In this document: piece by piece, positions 38,842 through 47,639 of the stretch
Numbering within the stretch: position 1 is the first letter of the stretch
Layout of the letters: each line of letters starts with the position of its first letter
From: JAGXQV01 sp964505475
Lineage (GTDB): Bacteria; Pseudomonadota; Gammaproteobacteria; Burkholderiales; Sulfuricellaceae
Direction of reading: 5' to 3'
Length of the DNA stretch: 64,000 nucleotides
Assembly (NCBI GenBank): GCA_964505475.1
Contig: CAZDIJ010000004.1
Span: 24,430-88,429, forward strand
The notes under the pieces: generated by a model
Told to the model about the DNA's origin: nothing
Database searches by the model: none
What the model saw: the letters and a program-made list of their open reading frames with translations, nothing else
Made by a program: the position numbers and the translations under genes

Positions 38842-40243
38842 ATTGCGGCTTGGCCAGTTTGCTGTGGCGGATCGAGTAGATGAAATAAATGACTACCCCG
38901 ATTGCCAGCCATACCGCGAAGCGCTGCCAGGTCGCGGTGGGAAGAAAGGCCATCAATCCGGCGCAGGAGAGCGCGCCGAGGATTGGAAAAACCGGGTTGA
39001 GGGGATTCTTGAAGGGGCGGTGGAGATGGGGCTGGCTGATGCGCAACGCCACCACGCCCAGGCACACCAGCACGAAGGCCGCCAGGGTGCCGATGTTGAC
39101 CAGTTCCGCCAGTTCGCCGAGCGGGATGAAGCCGGCGATGGCGGCGATGACTAGGCCGCACAGGATGATGACCCGCACCGGCGTCCGGGTTTTCGCGTTG
39201 ACGCCGGAGAAGAACGGCGGCAGCAGGCCGTCGCGCGACATGGCGAAGAATACCCGGGTCAGGCCGTAATAGAGCACCAACATCACCGTCGTCAATCCGG
39301 CGATGACGCCGGTGGCGACCAGCGCCGAAGCCCAGTTGATGCCGATGAGCTGGAGCGAATGGGCAACCGGCGAGGGGACGTTGAGCTGGTCGTAGCGCAC
39401 GATGCCGGTAAGCAGGCCGGACACCGCGATGTAAATCACGGTACAGAACACCAGCGAGGCGATGATGCCGATGGGCACGTCGCGCTGGGGGTTTTTCGCT
39501 TCCTCGGCGGCGGTGGAGACGGCGTCGAAACCGACGTAGGCGAAAAACACCATCGCCGCTCCCGCCAGCACCCCGACCGGCTTGCCTTCGGGGCCGGTTT
39601 CAGACCAGCCGAAGGGCATGAACGGACTCCAGTTTTCCGGGTTGACGTGAAACACCGCTACCCCGATGAATACCGCGATGGTCAGCAGCTTGACGAAAAC
39701 CATTACGGTGTTGGTCTTGGTGCTCTGGCGCACGCCGACGGCCAATAGCGCCATCAGCGCCAGCACGATGCCCGCCGCCGGCAGGTTGACGATGCCGCCC
39801 AGGCTGGGCGCTTTGGTCAGCGCCTCGGGCAGGCCGAAACCGATGGCGGCGAGGGCATTGTTGAAATAGCCCGCCCAGCCGTTGGCCACTGCCGCCGTGG
39901 CGACGCCATATTCGAGCAGCAGGTCCCAGCCGATGATCCAGGCGACCAACTCGCCGAAGGCGGCGTAGCTGTAGCCGTAGGCGCTGCCGCAACCGCCCAC
40001 CGCCGAGGCCAGTTCGGCGTAGGCCAGGGCGGCGAAGGCGCAGGCGATGCCGGCGACGACGAAGGAGAGCACCACGGCGGGTCCCGCCTGGGTGGCGGCG
40101 GCGATGCCGGTCAGGACGAAAATGCCGGTGCCGATGATCGCGCCGATGCCGAGAAAAGTCAGGTCGAAGGCCGACAGGCAGCGCTTCAAGCCGGTTTCGG
40201 CGAAATCGTCCGGCGTGGTGGTCTTGGTGCGGAAAATCTGCAT
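38840..40243 (-). CDS. APC-superfamily amino acid permease (cationic amino acid transporter-like)
   Basis: 467 residues from MQIFRTKTTTPDDFAETGL with GGAGG before the ATG. Twelve or more hydrophobic segments; LTFLGIGAIIGTGIFVLTG is the unwound first helix that binds the substrate in APC transporters, and FFAYVGFDAVSTAAEEAKNP is the conserved sixth helix and loop of the CAT/YfnA branch. Substrate is an amino acid, not resolvable further. It is convergent with the HiPIP gene. Confidence 0.92.
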   Translation of the reverse strand: MQIFRTKTTTPDDFAETGLKRCLSAFDLTFLGIGAIIGTGIFVLTGIAAATQAGPAVVLSFVVAGIACAFAALAYAELASAVGGCGSAYGYSYAAFGELVAWIIGWDLLLEYGVATAAVANGWAGYFNNALAAIGFGLPEALTKAPSLGGIVNLPAAGIVLALMALLAVGVRQSTKTNTVMVFVKLLTIAVFIGVAVFHVNPENWSPFMPFGWSETGPEGKPVGVLAGAAMVFFAYVGFDAVSTAAEEAKNPQRDVPIGIIASLVFCTVIYIAVSGLLTGIVRYDQLNVPSPVAHSLQLIGINWASALVATGVIAGLTTVMLVLYYGLTRVFFAMSRDGLLPPFFSGVNAKTRTPVRVIILCGLVIAAIAGFIPLGELAELVNIGTLAAFVLVCLGVVALRISQPHLHRPFKNPLNPVFPILGALSCAGLMAFLPTATWQRFAVWLAIGVVIYFIYSIRHSKLAKPQ

Positions 40244-40293
40244 GGCTCCTCCCGGGGGCTTTTTTGTTAAACCTAGAAAAAGCAGTTTAGCCA

Positions 40294-40417
40294 AGCCACT
40301 GATTGACACGGATAATCACGGATTTCAATACTGCAAAGCGCACGCCTTACGCCCGCCGGGTGATCGGTAACTCTTTGTCGGACCGATGTCTTAATCAGTG
40401 TCAATTCGTGGCTAACT
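40294..40417. repeat. Family-B repeat (copy 2, inverted relative to 38135)
   Basis: Runs from AGCCACTGATTGACACGGAT to GTCAATTCGTGGCTAACT. The core CTGCAAAGCGCACGCCTTAC and CCCGCCGGGTGATC is the reverse complement of the core at 38193-38226. Confidence 0.7.
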
Positions 40418-40467
40418 GAGTTTTTTGGGTTAAATGTCCGTGAACGGTTTTCTGTTGTTTTTCGGCG

Positions 40468-40535
40468 CATCCCTCCCCCGCGCGCCATGCGCGCAAGGGA
40501 GGGAGCGGCGATTTACTGAAAAAAGTTCAGAGGCG
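40468..40535. repeat. Family-A repeat fragment
   Basis: CATCCCTCCCCCGCGCGCCA..GCGCGCAAGGGAGGG followed by TTTACTGAAAAAAGTTCAGAGG, the right half of the family-A element with a mutated end. Same orientation as the copy at 37990. Confidence 0.55.
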
Positions 40536-40618
40536 CGTATTGTTATGCCGCATGGCGACTTTACTATAAAAAACGGAAAGCTCATGGTCTTCCCGTGTTC
40601 CCCGCGATTGAACCGGGG

Positions 40619-41197
40619 TCATCCCCGGATAACCCTGCCGCTGGCCAGGTCGCGGATGGTCGAGGGTTTCCGGCTGCCGCCGATCCGTCCCGGCACCACC
40701 AGCACCTGTTCGCCGAAAGCCTTGCGGCAGGCGGCGGCGGTTTTGAGCGGTCGATGTCCGGCAAGGTTGGCGCTGGTGGAGACCAGCGCCGATCCCAGCA
40801 CCCGGCACAGCGCCGCCGCGCCGGGGTGGGCGGTGACGCGCACCGCCAGGGCGGGATGCTTGCCGCGCAGCCAGCGTCCGGCTTTCGGTCCGGCGGGAAT
40901 CAGCCAGGTATTCGGTCCCGGCCAAGTGGCCTCGACTTGGCGGCGCTGCGCTTCGCCGAGCGGGGCGATGTAGCCGTGCAATTGGCGCGCGGCGGCGGCG
41001 ATCAGGATCAGCCCCTTGGCTTGCGGGCGCGCCTTGAGGCGCAGCAGGCGGCGCACCGCGCGCGGGTTGCGCGGGTCGCAGCCGAGGCCGAAGCAGGATT
41101 CGGTGGGATAGGCGATCAGCCCGCCGTGGCGGAAATGGATGCGCAGGCGCTGGAGAAAAGCGGTTTGATTAACCACGGGAAAAGATAGGCATCTCAT
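40619..41197 (-). CDS. tsaC: Threonylcarbamoyl-AMP synthase (TsaC/YrdC family)
   Basis: 192 residues. The enzyme makes threonylcarbamoyl-AMP from Thr, bicarbonate and ATP for t6A in tRNAs that read ANN codons. Visible: GGLIAYPTESCFGLGCDP, LKARPQAKGLILIAA (the KxR site), WPGPNTWLIPAG, LAVRVTAHP and LVSTSANLAG (SxN site). Length matches single-domain TsaC. It lies after the repeat-filled spacer and is not coupled to a neighbour. Confidence 0.9.
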   Translation of the reverse strand: MRCLSFPVVNQTAFLQRLRIHFRHGGLIAYPTESCFGLGCDPRNPRAVRRLLRLKARPQAKGLILIAAAARQLHGYIAPLGEAQRRQVEATWPGPNTWLIPAGPKAGRWLRGKHPALAVRVTAHPGAAALCRVLGSALVSTSANLAGHRPLKTAAACRKAFGEQVLVVPGRIGGSRKPSTIRDLASGRVIRG

Positions 41198-41259
41198 GAA
41201 GGTTGTTCCCCCGCGTTCCCCGTGGTTAAAGCCATATGACGATTGTGTTGCTCGAAACG

Positions 41260-42099
41260 CTATTTTACCGGAACCTCAATCTCGCCCTCGAAAACCGTGA
41301 CGGCCGGGCCGGTCATCAAAACCGGCGCATCATCGCCGTTCCAGGCGATTGACAGCGCGCCGCCGCGGGTGGCGACCCGCACCGGGCTGTCGAGCAGGCC
41401 GCGCGCGATTCCCGCCACCGCCGCCGCGCAGGCGCCGGTGCCGCATGCCAGGGTTTCGCCGGAACCGCGCTCGTAAACGCGCAGCTTGATATTGTGGCGA
41501 TCCACTACCTCCATGAAGCCGGCGTTGACCCGCGCCGGGAAGTGGGGGTGGCGCTCGATTTGCGGGCCGTCCCGCTCCACCGGCCAGGCGTCCGCGTCCT
41601 CGACCAGCGTCACGGCATGGGGGTTGCCCATCGACACCGCGCTGATTTCCACGGTCTTGCCGCTGAGTTCCAGAGGATAGGTGATGGCGCGGTTTTCCGC
41701 GAGGAAGGGAATCTCGCTTGGCTCGAAGCGCGGCGCGCCCATGTCCACGGTGACTTCGCCGTTTTTCTCGAGGCGCGGCACGATGATGCCGGAAGCCGTC
41801 TCCACGCGGATTTCGCACTTGGCGGTGAGTCCCCGGTCGTGCACGAAACGCACGAAGCAGCGCGCGCCGTTGCCGCATTGCTCCACCTCTCCGCCGTCGG
41901 CGTTGAAGATGCGGTAGCGGAAATCGGCATCGCTACGGGTGGGCTTTTCCACCAGCAAAATCTGGTCGCAGCCCACCCCGAAGTGGCGGTCGGCGATAAA
42001 ACGGAACTGGGCGGGAGTAAGTTCCACGGTTTGGGAAATTGCGTCGAACACCACGAAATCGTTGCCGAGGCCGTGCATTTTGGTGAATTTTAACCGCAT
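41260..42099 (-). CDS. dapF: Diaminopimelate epimerase
   Basis: 279 residues from MRLKFTKMHGLGNDFVVFDA. Catalytic Cys pair in GEVEQCGNGARCF and ETLACGTGACAAAV; MGNPHAV is also typical. It converts LL- to meso-diaminopimelate for lysine and peptidoglycan synthesis. Its start overlaps the end of the CoA-binding gene by 10 bp, so the three genes dapF, CoA-binding and methyltransferase form a tight operon. Confidence 0.97.
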   Translation of the reverse strand: MRLKFTKMHGLGNDFVVFDAISQTVELTPAQFRFIADRHFGVGCDQILLVEKPTRSDADFRYRIFNADGGEVEQCGNGARCFVRFVHDRGLTAKCEIRVETASGIIVPRLEKNGEVTVDMGAPRFEPSEIPFLAENRAITYPLELSGKTVEISAVSMGNPHAVTLVEDADAWPVERDGPQIERHPHFPARVNAGFMEVVDRHNIKLRVYERGSGETLACGTGACAAAVAGIARGLLDSPVRVATRGGALSIAWNGDDAPVLMTGPAVTVFEGEIEVPVK

Positions 42100-42503
42100 A
42101 GCGAAATGTAGTCCTTGTAAATGCAGCGATCCATCACTACCGTCATGCCGGCGTCGCGGGCGCGCTGCGCCGCCGCCGGATTGACGATGCCTTCCTGGAT
42201 CCAGATGGTGGGAATCTTGAGGGCGATGCATTCATCAACGATGGCGTCGAGATGCTCGGCGGCGCGGAAGACATCGACCAGGTCGATGGCATCCGGCACG
42301 TCGGCCAGCCGGGCATAGGCTTTTTCGCCGAGCACCTCGGCGGTGGCCGGGCGCACCGGGATGATGCGGTAGCCGAAGCGCTGCATGGCGCGGGCGACCA
42401 CGAAGCTGGGGCGGTCCGGCCTGGGTGAGAGGCCAACCACGGCGATGGTCTTGATGTCTTTGAGGAGGCCGCGCAAGGCGTCGTGTGACGGATTTTGAAA
42501 CAT
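42090..42503 (-). CDS. CoA-binding domain protein (YccU family)
   Basis: 137 residues from MFQNPSHDALRGLL; the ATG overlaps the preceding stop (TGATG). A single Rossmann CoA-binding domain: IAVVGLSPRPDRPSFVVARAM, VFRAAEHLDAIVDECIAL, IWIQEGIVN and MDRCIYKDY. Family members bind CoA or nucleotides and are proposed to protect CoA thiol pools; the precise role is unknown. Confidence 0.9.
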   Translation of the reverse strand: MFQNPSHDALRGLLKDIKTIAVVGLSPRPDRPSFVVARAMQRFGYRIIPVRPATAEVLGEKAYARLADVPDAIDLVDVFRAAEHLDAIVDECIALKIPTIWIQEGIVNPAAAQRARDAGMTVVMDRCIYKDYISLCG

Positions 42504-43165
42504 CAGCAAGTTCCCCATATCAACAGGTGCCGGTCGCTTACCGCTTCGACGCTGAAACGCGCCAGGCCGGCGGCGGCCAGTTGCGCGCGCACTTCGTCGG
42601 GACGGTAGGCGGCCAGCAGGGAGTGGTAAAAATCGTGGCGCAGCACGGCGGGCGCGCCGGCGGCATAGTGTCCGGTCAAGCGCTCCGCTTCGTCGAGCGA
42701 GGCCGGGCGCAGCAGGTCCATCACCATCGCCGGTGCGCCGGGCTTGGCCGTCTGTCGGAGGGTTTGCCACAGCACGGCGGGGTCGTGCAGATGGTGCAGC
42801 AGGCTGTTGCTGATAACGGCGTCGTAGCGCGCGGCCGCCAGCGCCGCGTCGGGCAGGTAGCGGCGCTCCAGGACGAGGCGCGCCGCCAGCCCGTGCCGTT
42901 CGACCGCTTCCCGCCCCAGCGCCAGCATGGCTTCCGCGCCATCCACACCGGTAAGCGATACCGCCGGCAGGGCTTTGCAAAAACGGATGGAAATGTCCGC
43001 CGGGCCGCATCCCAGGTCGAGCGCGCGGCCGGCGGCGAAGGATGGAAACAGGCGGCGGAAATGCGCCACGAAGGCGTCGTGCGGTTCGCTGAAGTCAGCT
43101 TGGGCATAGGCCTGCGCCTGCGCGGGCGCATCCATCAGGTCAGGCTCGGGAACGCGCGGCAGCAT
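42503..43165 (-). CDS. Class I SAM-dependent methyltransferase
   Basis: 220 residues. Motif I RALDLGCGPADISIRF, acidic end of strand 2 LTGVDGAEAMLALG, motif near strand 4 YDAVISNSLLHHLHDP. The UbiE-like class with unknown substrate. It is first in the operon with the CoA-binding protein and dapF. Confidence 0.88.
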   Translation of the reverse strand: MLPRVPEPDLMDAPAQAQAYAQADFSEPHDAFVAHFRRLFPSFAAGRALDLGCGPADISIRFCKALPAVSLTGVDGAEAMLALGREAVERHGLAARLVLERRYLPDAALAAARYDAVISNSLLHHLHDPAVLWQTLRQTAKPGAPAMVMDLLRPASLDEAERLTGHYAAGAPAVLRHDFYHSLLAAYRPDEVRAQLAAAGLARFSVEAVSDRHLLIWGTC

Positions 43166-43315
43166 GCGCCTATTCCGTCCGGGAAGAGAGCGCCGTGGCC
43201 AAGCCGGGCGGGAATGGATAAGTCGGGTGGCGGATCATGGCGTGGCGGGCTTGGGAGAGATGCCCCAATTCCACCACACTTGCCGTTTTTGCACAATCCG
43301 CCGGCTGGGCGCCGC

Positions 43316-44980
43316 TTAACCCGTAACGGTGAAACGCTGTACCAGGGCGCGCAGCATGTCCGCCGTCTTGCTCAAATCCTCGGTGGTTTTCCATGCCGAT
43401 TGCGCGGATTGGGTGTTTTCCTCGATCAGGGTGGAAATCTGCTCCATGTTGCGGGCGACATCCTCGCTGGCCACCGATTGCTGTTTCGCGGCGGCGGCGA
43501 TGTGCTGCGCCTTGTCGGTCACCTGATGGCTGGTGGCGGTGATCTGGTCGAGGTTCTTGCCGCTGGCCTTCATCAGGGTAATGCCTTCCTCCACTTCCTT
43601 CACGGCGAGATTCATCGAGGACACCGCGTTTTCGGTGGTGGACTGGATTTCGCCGACGGTGCGGGAAATGTCGGTGGTGCTGGTGGCGGTGCGCTCGGCC
43701 AGCTTGCGCACTTCGTCGGCGACCACGGCGAAGCCGCGTCCCTGCTCGCCGGCGCGCGCCGCCTCGATCGCCGCGTTGAGCGCCAGCAGGTTGGTCTGGT
43801 CGGCGATTTCCTTGATGGTGTTGGTGATTTCGCCGATGCGCTGAATCGCCTGGCTCAATTCGGTGATGGTGCCGCTCGACGATTGCACCGCCTCCACCAC
43901 GCGCGATGTGGCGTCCATGCTTTTCGCCATTTGCGCGATGCTGGCGCCGACGATGCCCTGCGATTCGACGGCGGCGTGGGCGGTGTCCTCGGCGCTGGAG
44001 GCGACCTCGGTCACCGACTGGCTGACTTCCTCCATCGCCGCCGCCACTTCCTGAACCCGGTCGTGCTGGGTTTCGGAATGCTCCACCACCTGGAACATTT
44101 CGGCGTTCAGCTTGCTGGTGCGGTCCTGGATGTTGGCGGAAGCCCCGACCACCTGGCCGATGATGTTTTTCAGCTCGTCCTGCGTGGACGCCAGCGCCCC
44201 CAGCACCTGGCCGACCTCATCCTTGCCGGTAATTTCGATGCGGTTGGTCAGATTGCCTTGGGCGATTTCCTTGAAATGGCCGACCACCCTGTGCAGCGGC
44301 CGCACGATCGAGCGGATCAGCAGGATGCCCGCCGCGACGGCGAGCACGATGCCCAGCAGGGTGCCGCCGATGGCGACGTTGCGGATCAGGGCGTAGCGCG
44401 CCACGGCCTGGTCGTATTCGGCCTTGGCGGTTTCCAGGGTTTTTTGCAGCAGCGCGTCGGCGTCGCCGACCGCCGCGACATACAGCGGATTGATCTTGGT
44501 GAGGAGCACCTGGTTGGCGCTATCGAAATCGCCGTCGAGGATCGCCTTGCGGGCGGCCACCAGCCCTTCGTTCACGTACAGGGCGCGCGATGCCGCGTAT
44601 TTGTCGGCGAGCGCCTGCTCCTCGGGGGTAAGCTGGCGCTTTTTGTATTCCGCGACAATCGCGGTGATTTCGTCGCGGTTCTTGATGATGGCGTCGGTGT
44701 GCGTGGAGACGGGATGGTCATGCATCTTGGCGAAAGGGCTGTCCGGCTTGTGCTGCATGGACAGCATCACCTGGGCGCGGTTTTCGTTCATCAGCAGCAT
44801 GATGCGGCCGATCATCTTGGTCGGTTCCAGACGGTTGCGGTATGTTTCCTCCAGCGCCTTGTTGGCCATCACGATGCCGCCCAGCCCGATGAATCCTCCT
44901 CCCAGCATCATCAGCGCCATGAATCCCATGATTAGCGCCAGGCGGGTTTTGATACTGACGTTGTTGAAAAAATCCATCAT
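43316..44980 (-). CDS. Methyl-accepting chemotaxis protein with four-helix-bundle sensor
   Basis: 554 residues: membrane helix ~12-35, periplasmic helical sensor ~36-190 (NRAQVMLSMQHKPDSPFAKM, HDHPVSTHTDAI), helix ~195-215, HAMP, and a long cytoplasmic coiled coil with the invariant tip EIADQTNLLALNAAIEAARAGEQGRGFAVVADEVRKLAER. There is no C-terminal NWETF pentapeptide. The periplasmic module closely resembles that of the PAS-MCP at 60933, including a conserved HDHPVSxH. Two adjacent ATGs (44980, 44977); the second has better spacing from GGGA. Confidence 0.92.
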   Translation of the reverse strand: MMDFFNNVSIKTRLALIMGFMALMMLGGGFIGLGGIVMANKALEETYRNRLEPTKMIGRIMLLMNENRAQVMLSMQHKPDSPFAKMHDHPVSTHTDAIIKNRDEITAIVAEYKKRQLTPEEQALADKYAASRALYVNEGLVAARKAILDGDFDSANQVLLTKINPLYVAAVGDADALLQKTLETAKAEYDQAVARYALIRNVAIGGTLLGIVLAVAAGILLIRSIVRPLHRVVGHFKEIAQGNLTNRIEITGKDEVGQVLGALASTQDELKNIIGQVVGASANIQDRTSKLNAEMFQVVEHSETQHDRVQEVAAAMEEVSQSVTEVASSAEDTAHAAVESQGIVGASIAQMAKSMDATSRVVEAVQSSSGTITELSQAIQRIGEITNTIKEIADQTNLLALNAAIEAARAGEQGRGFAVVADEVRKLAERTATSTTDISRTVGEIQSTTENAVSSMNLAVKEVEEGITLMKASGKNLDQITATSHQVTDKAQHIAAAAKQQSVASEDVARNMEQISTLIEENTQSAQSAWKTTEDLSKTADMLRALVQRFTVTG

Positions 44981-45378
44981 TTATCCCTTTGTTTTTTTTG
45001 AATTTATTTTCCAGTTGGTAAATTCGCCGGGGCAAGCCGCGGCAGCCATTCGTCGATGGTCTGGAAATCAGGGGGGGCGGGACGGCCTGAGGCGGAAACG
45101 GCCGCGATGCGCGGCGCGGCGGACATCCCTTGCCGGCGCGGACGGGTGGCGAATCGGCAGGAGGGCGGTTATCGGGATATAGGCCAAAGTTTATGATCCG
45201 AGAAAAACGGAAAACCAACCTGGCAATCCCTCGGTCATGAAGCGTGGCTTGTTAGACCGGGATTTTGCGACCCCGTCTTTCGACCGGGATAGCCCTTTAT
45301 CAGGAAGGGGGCATTATCCCATATTATAAAAAATGTCAAATGCGCCATATCAAGAATTTATGGATTGGCGCGGCGAAA
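44981..45378. other. Spacer between the chemoreceptor and gshA, no gene seen
   Basis: No reading frame with a family match. It contains the divergent upstream regions of both genes and AT-rich stretches near 45320-45335 (cccatattataaaaaatgtc). The frame running into gshA from 45265 is not conserved protein. Confidence 0.4.
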
Positions 45379-45407
45379 CTGACGAAGCGCAACGCTTCGG
45401 CTACAAT
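45379..45407 (+). promoter_or_regulatory. Sigma-70 promoter of gshA with palindrome in the spacer
   Basis: CTGACG (45379-45384), 17-bp spacer, TACAAT (45402-45407). The spacer and -35 edge hold GAAGCG-CAA-CGCTTC (45384-45398), a possible repressor or activator site. Start of transcription near 45414, 25 bp before the ATG. Confidence 0.65.
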
Positions 45408-45438
45408 CGCAGGCATCGAGTCCCGGTTCGTTTTCCCA

Positions 45439-46701
45439 ATGGTTCCCCATCTCACCACCGCCTTGACCGGCCCGCTGCTTTACTTGGAACAGCATATTCT
45501 CGACGCCCAGCCGGCCATCGAGCACTGGTTCCGCAGCCGTTGGCAGAAGCACCGCACGCCGTTTTACGCCTCGGTGGACTTGCGCAACGCCGGGTTCAAG
45601 CTGGCGCCGGTGGACACCAACCTGTTTCCCGGCGGCTTCAACAACCTCAATCCCGACTTTCTGCCGCTGTGCGTGCAGGCGGCGATGTCGGCGGTGGAAA
45701 AAATCTGCCCGGTGGCGCAGCGTTTCCTGCTGATCCCGGAAAATCACACGCGCAACCTTTTTTACCTGCAAAACGTCGCGGCATTGGCCACCATCCTGCG
45801 CCAGGCCGGCCTCGACGTGCGCATCGGCAGCCTGTTGCCGGAAATCGCCGCGCCCACCCCATTCGATCTGCCCGGCGGCAACACGCTGATTCTGGAGCCG
45901 GTCAGGCGCGACGGCGACCGCCTGGCGCTGGACGGCTTCGACCCCTGCGCCATCCTGCTCAATAACGACCTCTCCGGCGGGGTTCCGGCCATCCTTCAAG
46001 ACCTCGACCAGTTCGTCATCCCGCCGCTGCACGCGGGCTGGGCGACACGGCGCAAAAGCAATCACTTCGCCGCCTACAATCGCGTCGCCGACGAATTCGC
46101 CAGGCTGCTGCACATCGACCCGTGGCTGATTAACCCGTTTTTCGCCCGCTGCGGCGAGATCGACTTTCACGGGCGGCAGGGCGAGGAATGCCTGGCCGCG
46201 CACATCGACGACATGCTCCAGGATATTGCCGAGAAATACCGCGAATATGGGGTGGAGCAGGAGCCGTTCGTGATCGTCAAGGCCGATGCCGGCACCTACG
46301 GCATGGGCATCATGACGGTGAAGGACGCCAGCGAGGTGAAAGGACTCAACCGCAAGCAGCGCAACAAGATGGCGGTCATCAAGGAAGGCCAGGCGGTGCA
46401 CGAGGTCATCATCCAGGAAGGGGTCTATACCTTCGAATACCTCAACGGCGCGGTGGCCGAGCCGGTGGTCTACATGATCGACCATTTCGTGGTCGGCGGC
46501 TTCTATCGCGTCCATACCGGGCGTGGCCGGGACGAGAACCTCAACGCGCCGGGCATGCGCTTCGAGCCGCTGGCGTTTCAGACCGCCTGCACCCTGCCGG
46601 ATAGCTCGGCGGCGCCGGATACCGCGCCCAACCGCTTCTACGCCTACGGGGTGGTGGCGCGCCTCGCCTTGCTGGCGGCGGCGCTGGAGTTGGAATCGTG
46701 A
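45439..46701 (+). CDS. gshA: Glutamate-cysteine ligase, proteobacterial (GshA-ferrooxidans) type
   Basis: 420 residues from MVPHLTTALTGPLLYLEQHI; longer frames upstream lack conservation. This is the form of gamma-glutamylcysteine synthetase found in Acidithiobacillus and many betaproteobacteria, not the E. coli form. Conserved blocks: YASVDLRNAGFKLAPVDTNL, FPGGFNNLNPDFLP, VIVKADAGTYGMGIMTVKD, and FYRVHTGRGRDENLNAPGM. First step of glutathione synthesis in the cytosol. Overlaps gshB by 4 bp (GTGA). Confidence 0.93.
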   Translation: MVPHLTTALTGPLLYLEQHILDAQPAIEHWFRSRWQKHRTPFYASVDLRNAGFKLAPVDTNLFPGGFNNLNPDFLPLCVQAAMSAVEKICPVAQRFLLIPENHTRNLFYLQNVAALATILRQAGLDVRIGSLLPEIAAPTPFDLPGGNTLILEPVRRDGDRLALDGFDPCAILLNNDLSGGVPAILQDLDQFVIPPLHAGWATRRKSNHFAAYNRVADEFARLLHIDPWLINPFFARCGEIDFHGRQGEECLAAHIDDMLQDIAEKYREYGVEQEPFVIVKADAGTYGMGIMTVKDASEVKGLNRKQRNKMAVIKEGQAVHEVIIQEGVYTFEYLNGAVAEPVVYMIDHFVVGGFYRVHTGRGRDENLNAPGMRFEPLAFQTACTLPDSSAAPDTAPNRFYAYGVVARLALLAAALELES

Positions 46702-47639
46702 ATCTGGCCTTCATCCTCGACCCTCTCGACACGCTCAAGACCTACAAGGATTCCAGCTTCGCCATGATGCGCGCGGCGCAGGCGCGCGGCCATGCGCTGT
46801 TCGCGCTGATGCGCGAGGATGTGGCGCTGGCGGACGGCAGGGTGGCCGGTTATGCCCGTCCGCTGACGCTGACCGGCGCGGATGGTGTCTGGTATCGCGC
46901 CGGAGACGCCGAGGCGTGGGCGCTGGCGGATTTCGATGCGGTGCTGATGCGCCAGGACCCGCCCTTCGACATGGAGTATCTCTACGCCACCTACCTGCTC
47001 GAACTGGCCGAGGCGCAGGGGGCGCGGGTCTTCAATCGCCCCGCCGCGCTGCGCGATTTCAATGAGAAGCTGTCCACCGCGAAATTTCCCCAGTTCAGCC
47101 CGCCGACGCTGGTGACGCGGCGCGCCGAGCTGATCCACGAATTCCTCGCGGCGCACGGCGACATCATCCTGAAGCCGCTCGATGCGATGGGCGGCAGTTC
47201 GATCTTCCGCCTGCGGCGGGACGATCCCAACCTCAACGTGATCGTCGAGACCATGACCCGGCTGGGGCGGCGGACAGTGATGGCGCAGCGCTACATCCCG
47301 GAAATCGCTCAGGGCGACAAGCGCATCCTGCTGATCGACGGCGAGCCGGCGCCCTACGCCCTAGCGCGCATTCCTCGGGCGGGCGAGACGCGCGGCAATC
47401 TCGCCGCCGGCGGCACGGGGGTGGCGCAGCCGCTTTCGGCGCGCGACCGGGAGATCGCGGCGGCGCTCGGCCCGCAACTGCGCGAGGCCGGGCTGTTCCT
47501 GGTGGGGCTGGACGTGATCGGTGACTGGCTCACCGAAATCAACGTCACCAGCCCCACCGGCTTCCAGGAAATCACCGCGCAGAGCGGTTTCGACGTGGCG
47601 GAGATGTTCGTCGCGGCGCTGGAGAAGGCATGCCGTTGA
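46698..47639 (+). CDS. gshB: Glutathione synthetase
   Basis: 313 residues from a GTG that overlaps the gshA stop. ATP-grasp enzyme joining Gly to gamma-glutamylcysteine: DPLDTLKTYKDSSFAMM, MRQDPPFDMEYLYATYLLE, ILKPLDAMGGSSIFRL, GGTGVAQPLSARD and TEINVTSPTGFQEI. The last 10 bp overlap the start of the downstream apbE. Confidence 0.96.
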   Translation: MNLAFILDPLDTLKTYKDSSFAMMRAAQARGHALFALMREDVALADGRVAGYARPLTLTGADGVWYRAGDAEAWALADFDAVLMRQDPPFDMEYLYATYLLELAEAQGARVFNRPAALRDFNEKLSTAKFPQFSPPTLVTRRAELIHEFLAAHGDIILKPLDAMGGSSIFRLRRDDPNLNVIVETMTRLGRRTVMAQRYIPEIAQGDKRILLIDGEPAPYALARIPRAGETRGNLAAGGTGVAQPLSARDREIAAALGPQLREAGLFLVGLDVIGDWLTEINVTSPTGFQEITAQSGFDVAEMFVAALEKACR

